DNA of 6,399 nucleotides, taken from NCBI GenBank assembly GCA_046757465.1, contig JBHHYH010000111.1:1-6399 (forward strand). Reading direction: 5' to 3'. Shown here in pieces: positions 6,346 to 6,399 of the stretch. Every line of letters begins with the position of its first letter. Position 1 is the first letter of the stretch. The notes below the pieces were generated by a model. The model saw only the letters and a list, made by a program, of their open reading frames with translations. It was not told the origin of the DNA and made no database searches. This DNA is from Scalindua_A sp046757465 (GTDB lineage Bacteria; Planctomycetota; Brocadiia; Brocadiales; Scalinduaceae). Made by a program: the position numbers and the translations under genes.

Positions 6346-6399
6346 GACACTTTTGAACATTTGATCTTTCTGCAACAGATACTACTTAAACTTCTAATA

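Larger units (their letters stand above)
6242..6384. mobile_element. 143-bp MITE-like palindromic element at the end of typA
   Basis: Positions 6242-6261 (TAGTATCTGTTGCAGAAAGA) and 6365-6384 are perfect 20-bp inverted copies; outside them similarity stops. The enclosed DNA has no gene but is itself roughly symmetrical: hairpins at 6281-6299 and 6325-6345, and a perfect ATATCGATAT palindrome (6309-6318) at the centre. Terminal inverted repeats, small size and lack of coding capacity are the marks of a MITE moved by a transposase elsewhere in the genome. Both ends carry TA, which would fit a TA target duplication with an 18-bp inverted repeat, as in IS630/Tc1-like elements; the family is a guess. 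It overlaps the typA stop codon and may also end the typA transcript. Confidence 0.65.

Noticed and set aside
1..6399. CRISPR array, tRNA or rRNA genes
   Set aside because: No regularly spaced direct repeats, and no cloverleaf or rRNA-like stretches were recognised on reading both strands by eye.

Overview
The window holds three complete single-copy genes plus the complete housekeeping gene typA in an AT-rich bacterial background. The organism cannot be named from the sequence alone. Bacterial Shine-Dalgarno sites, sigma70-like promoter boxes, a BipA/TypA GTPase and REP-like hairpin repeats show it is a bacterium. The TypA sequence is clearly diverged from the enterobacterial protein, and the mixture of low GC, sparse genes and dispersed hairpin repeats would fit, for example, a planctomycete, but that is only a guess. 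The region before typA looks like an accessory zone: sparse genes, changing composition and no visible operon.

Layout: 1-54 may be the first 18 codons of a leftward gene with a sigma70-like promoter at 98-127. At 322-915 (+) lies a short tyrosine recombinase consisting of the catalytic domain only. At 1095-2327 (-), convergent with it, is a 410-residue protein that joins an N-terminal zinc ribbon, a coiled-coil middle, a SAP-like helical segment and a C-terminal phage Mu F-type (minor head protein) cysteine/histidine motif, with no other phage genes around it. 2328-3143 is an AT-rich stretch with no intact gene. At 3144-4046 (+) is a DUF6602-type protein with a possible PD-(D/E)XK nuclease core, clearly richer in GC than both flanks. 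4047-4432 holds hairpins and a likely long structured leader for typA. At 4433-6244 (+) is complete typA, and from its stop codon to 6384 lies a 143-bp palindromic MITE-like element with perfect 20-bp terminal inverted repeats.

Most interesting signals. (1) The DUF6602 gene has the layout of an integron-type gene cassette: a GTTAGCC box 21 bp before the start codon, a strong ribosome binding site, the gene, and directly after its stop a 44-bp folded site with AAC/GTT outer boxes, a symmetric 4-nt unpaired spacer, a stem with one extrahelical base and a 3-nt loop, ending in GTTATGC. The GC-rich block stops at these boundaries. The site is shorter than usual attC sites, so this is a hypothesis, but the cassette's left-end box pairs better with the left arm than the right-hand box does, as the cassette model predicts. 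(2) The 143-bp element supplies the typA stop codon; removing it with one TA copy restores a reading frame that adds four residues and then stops, suggesting a recent insertion into the end of typA. (3) The free-standing zinc-ribbon/MuF protein is an unusual domain combination with unknown role.

The genes do not form one pathway. typA is a translation/ribosome-assembly GTPase under its own leader; the other genes look like independently acquired accessory genes.
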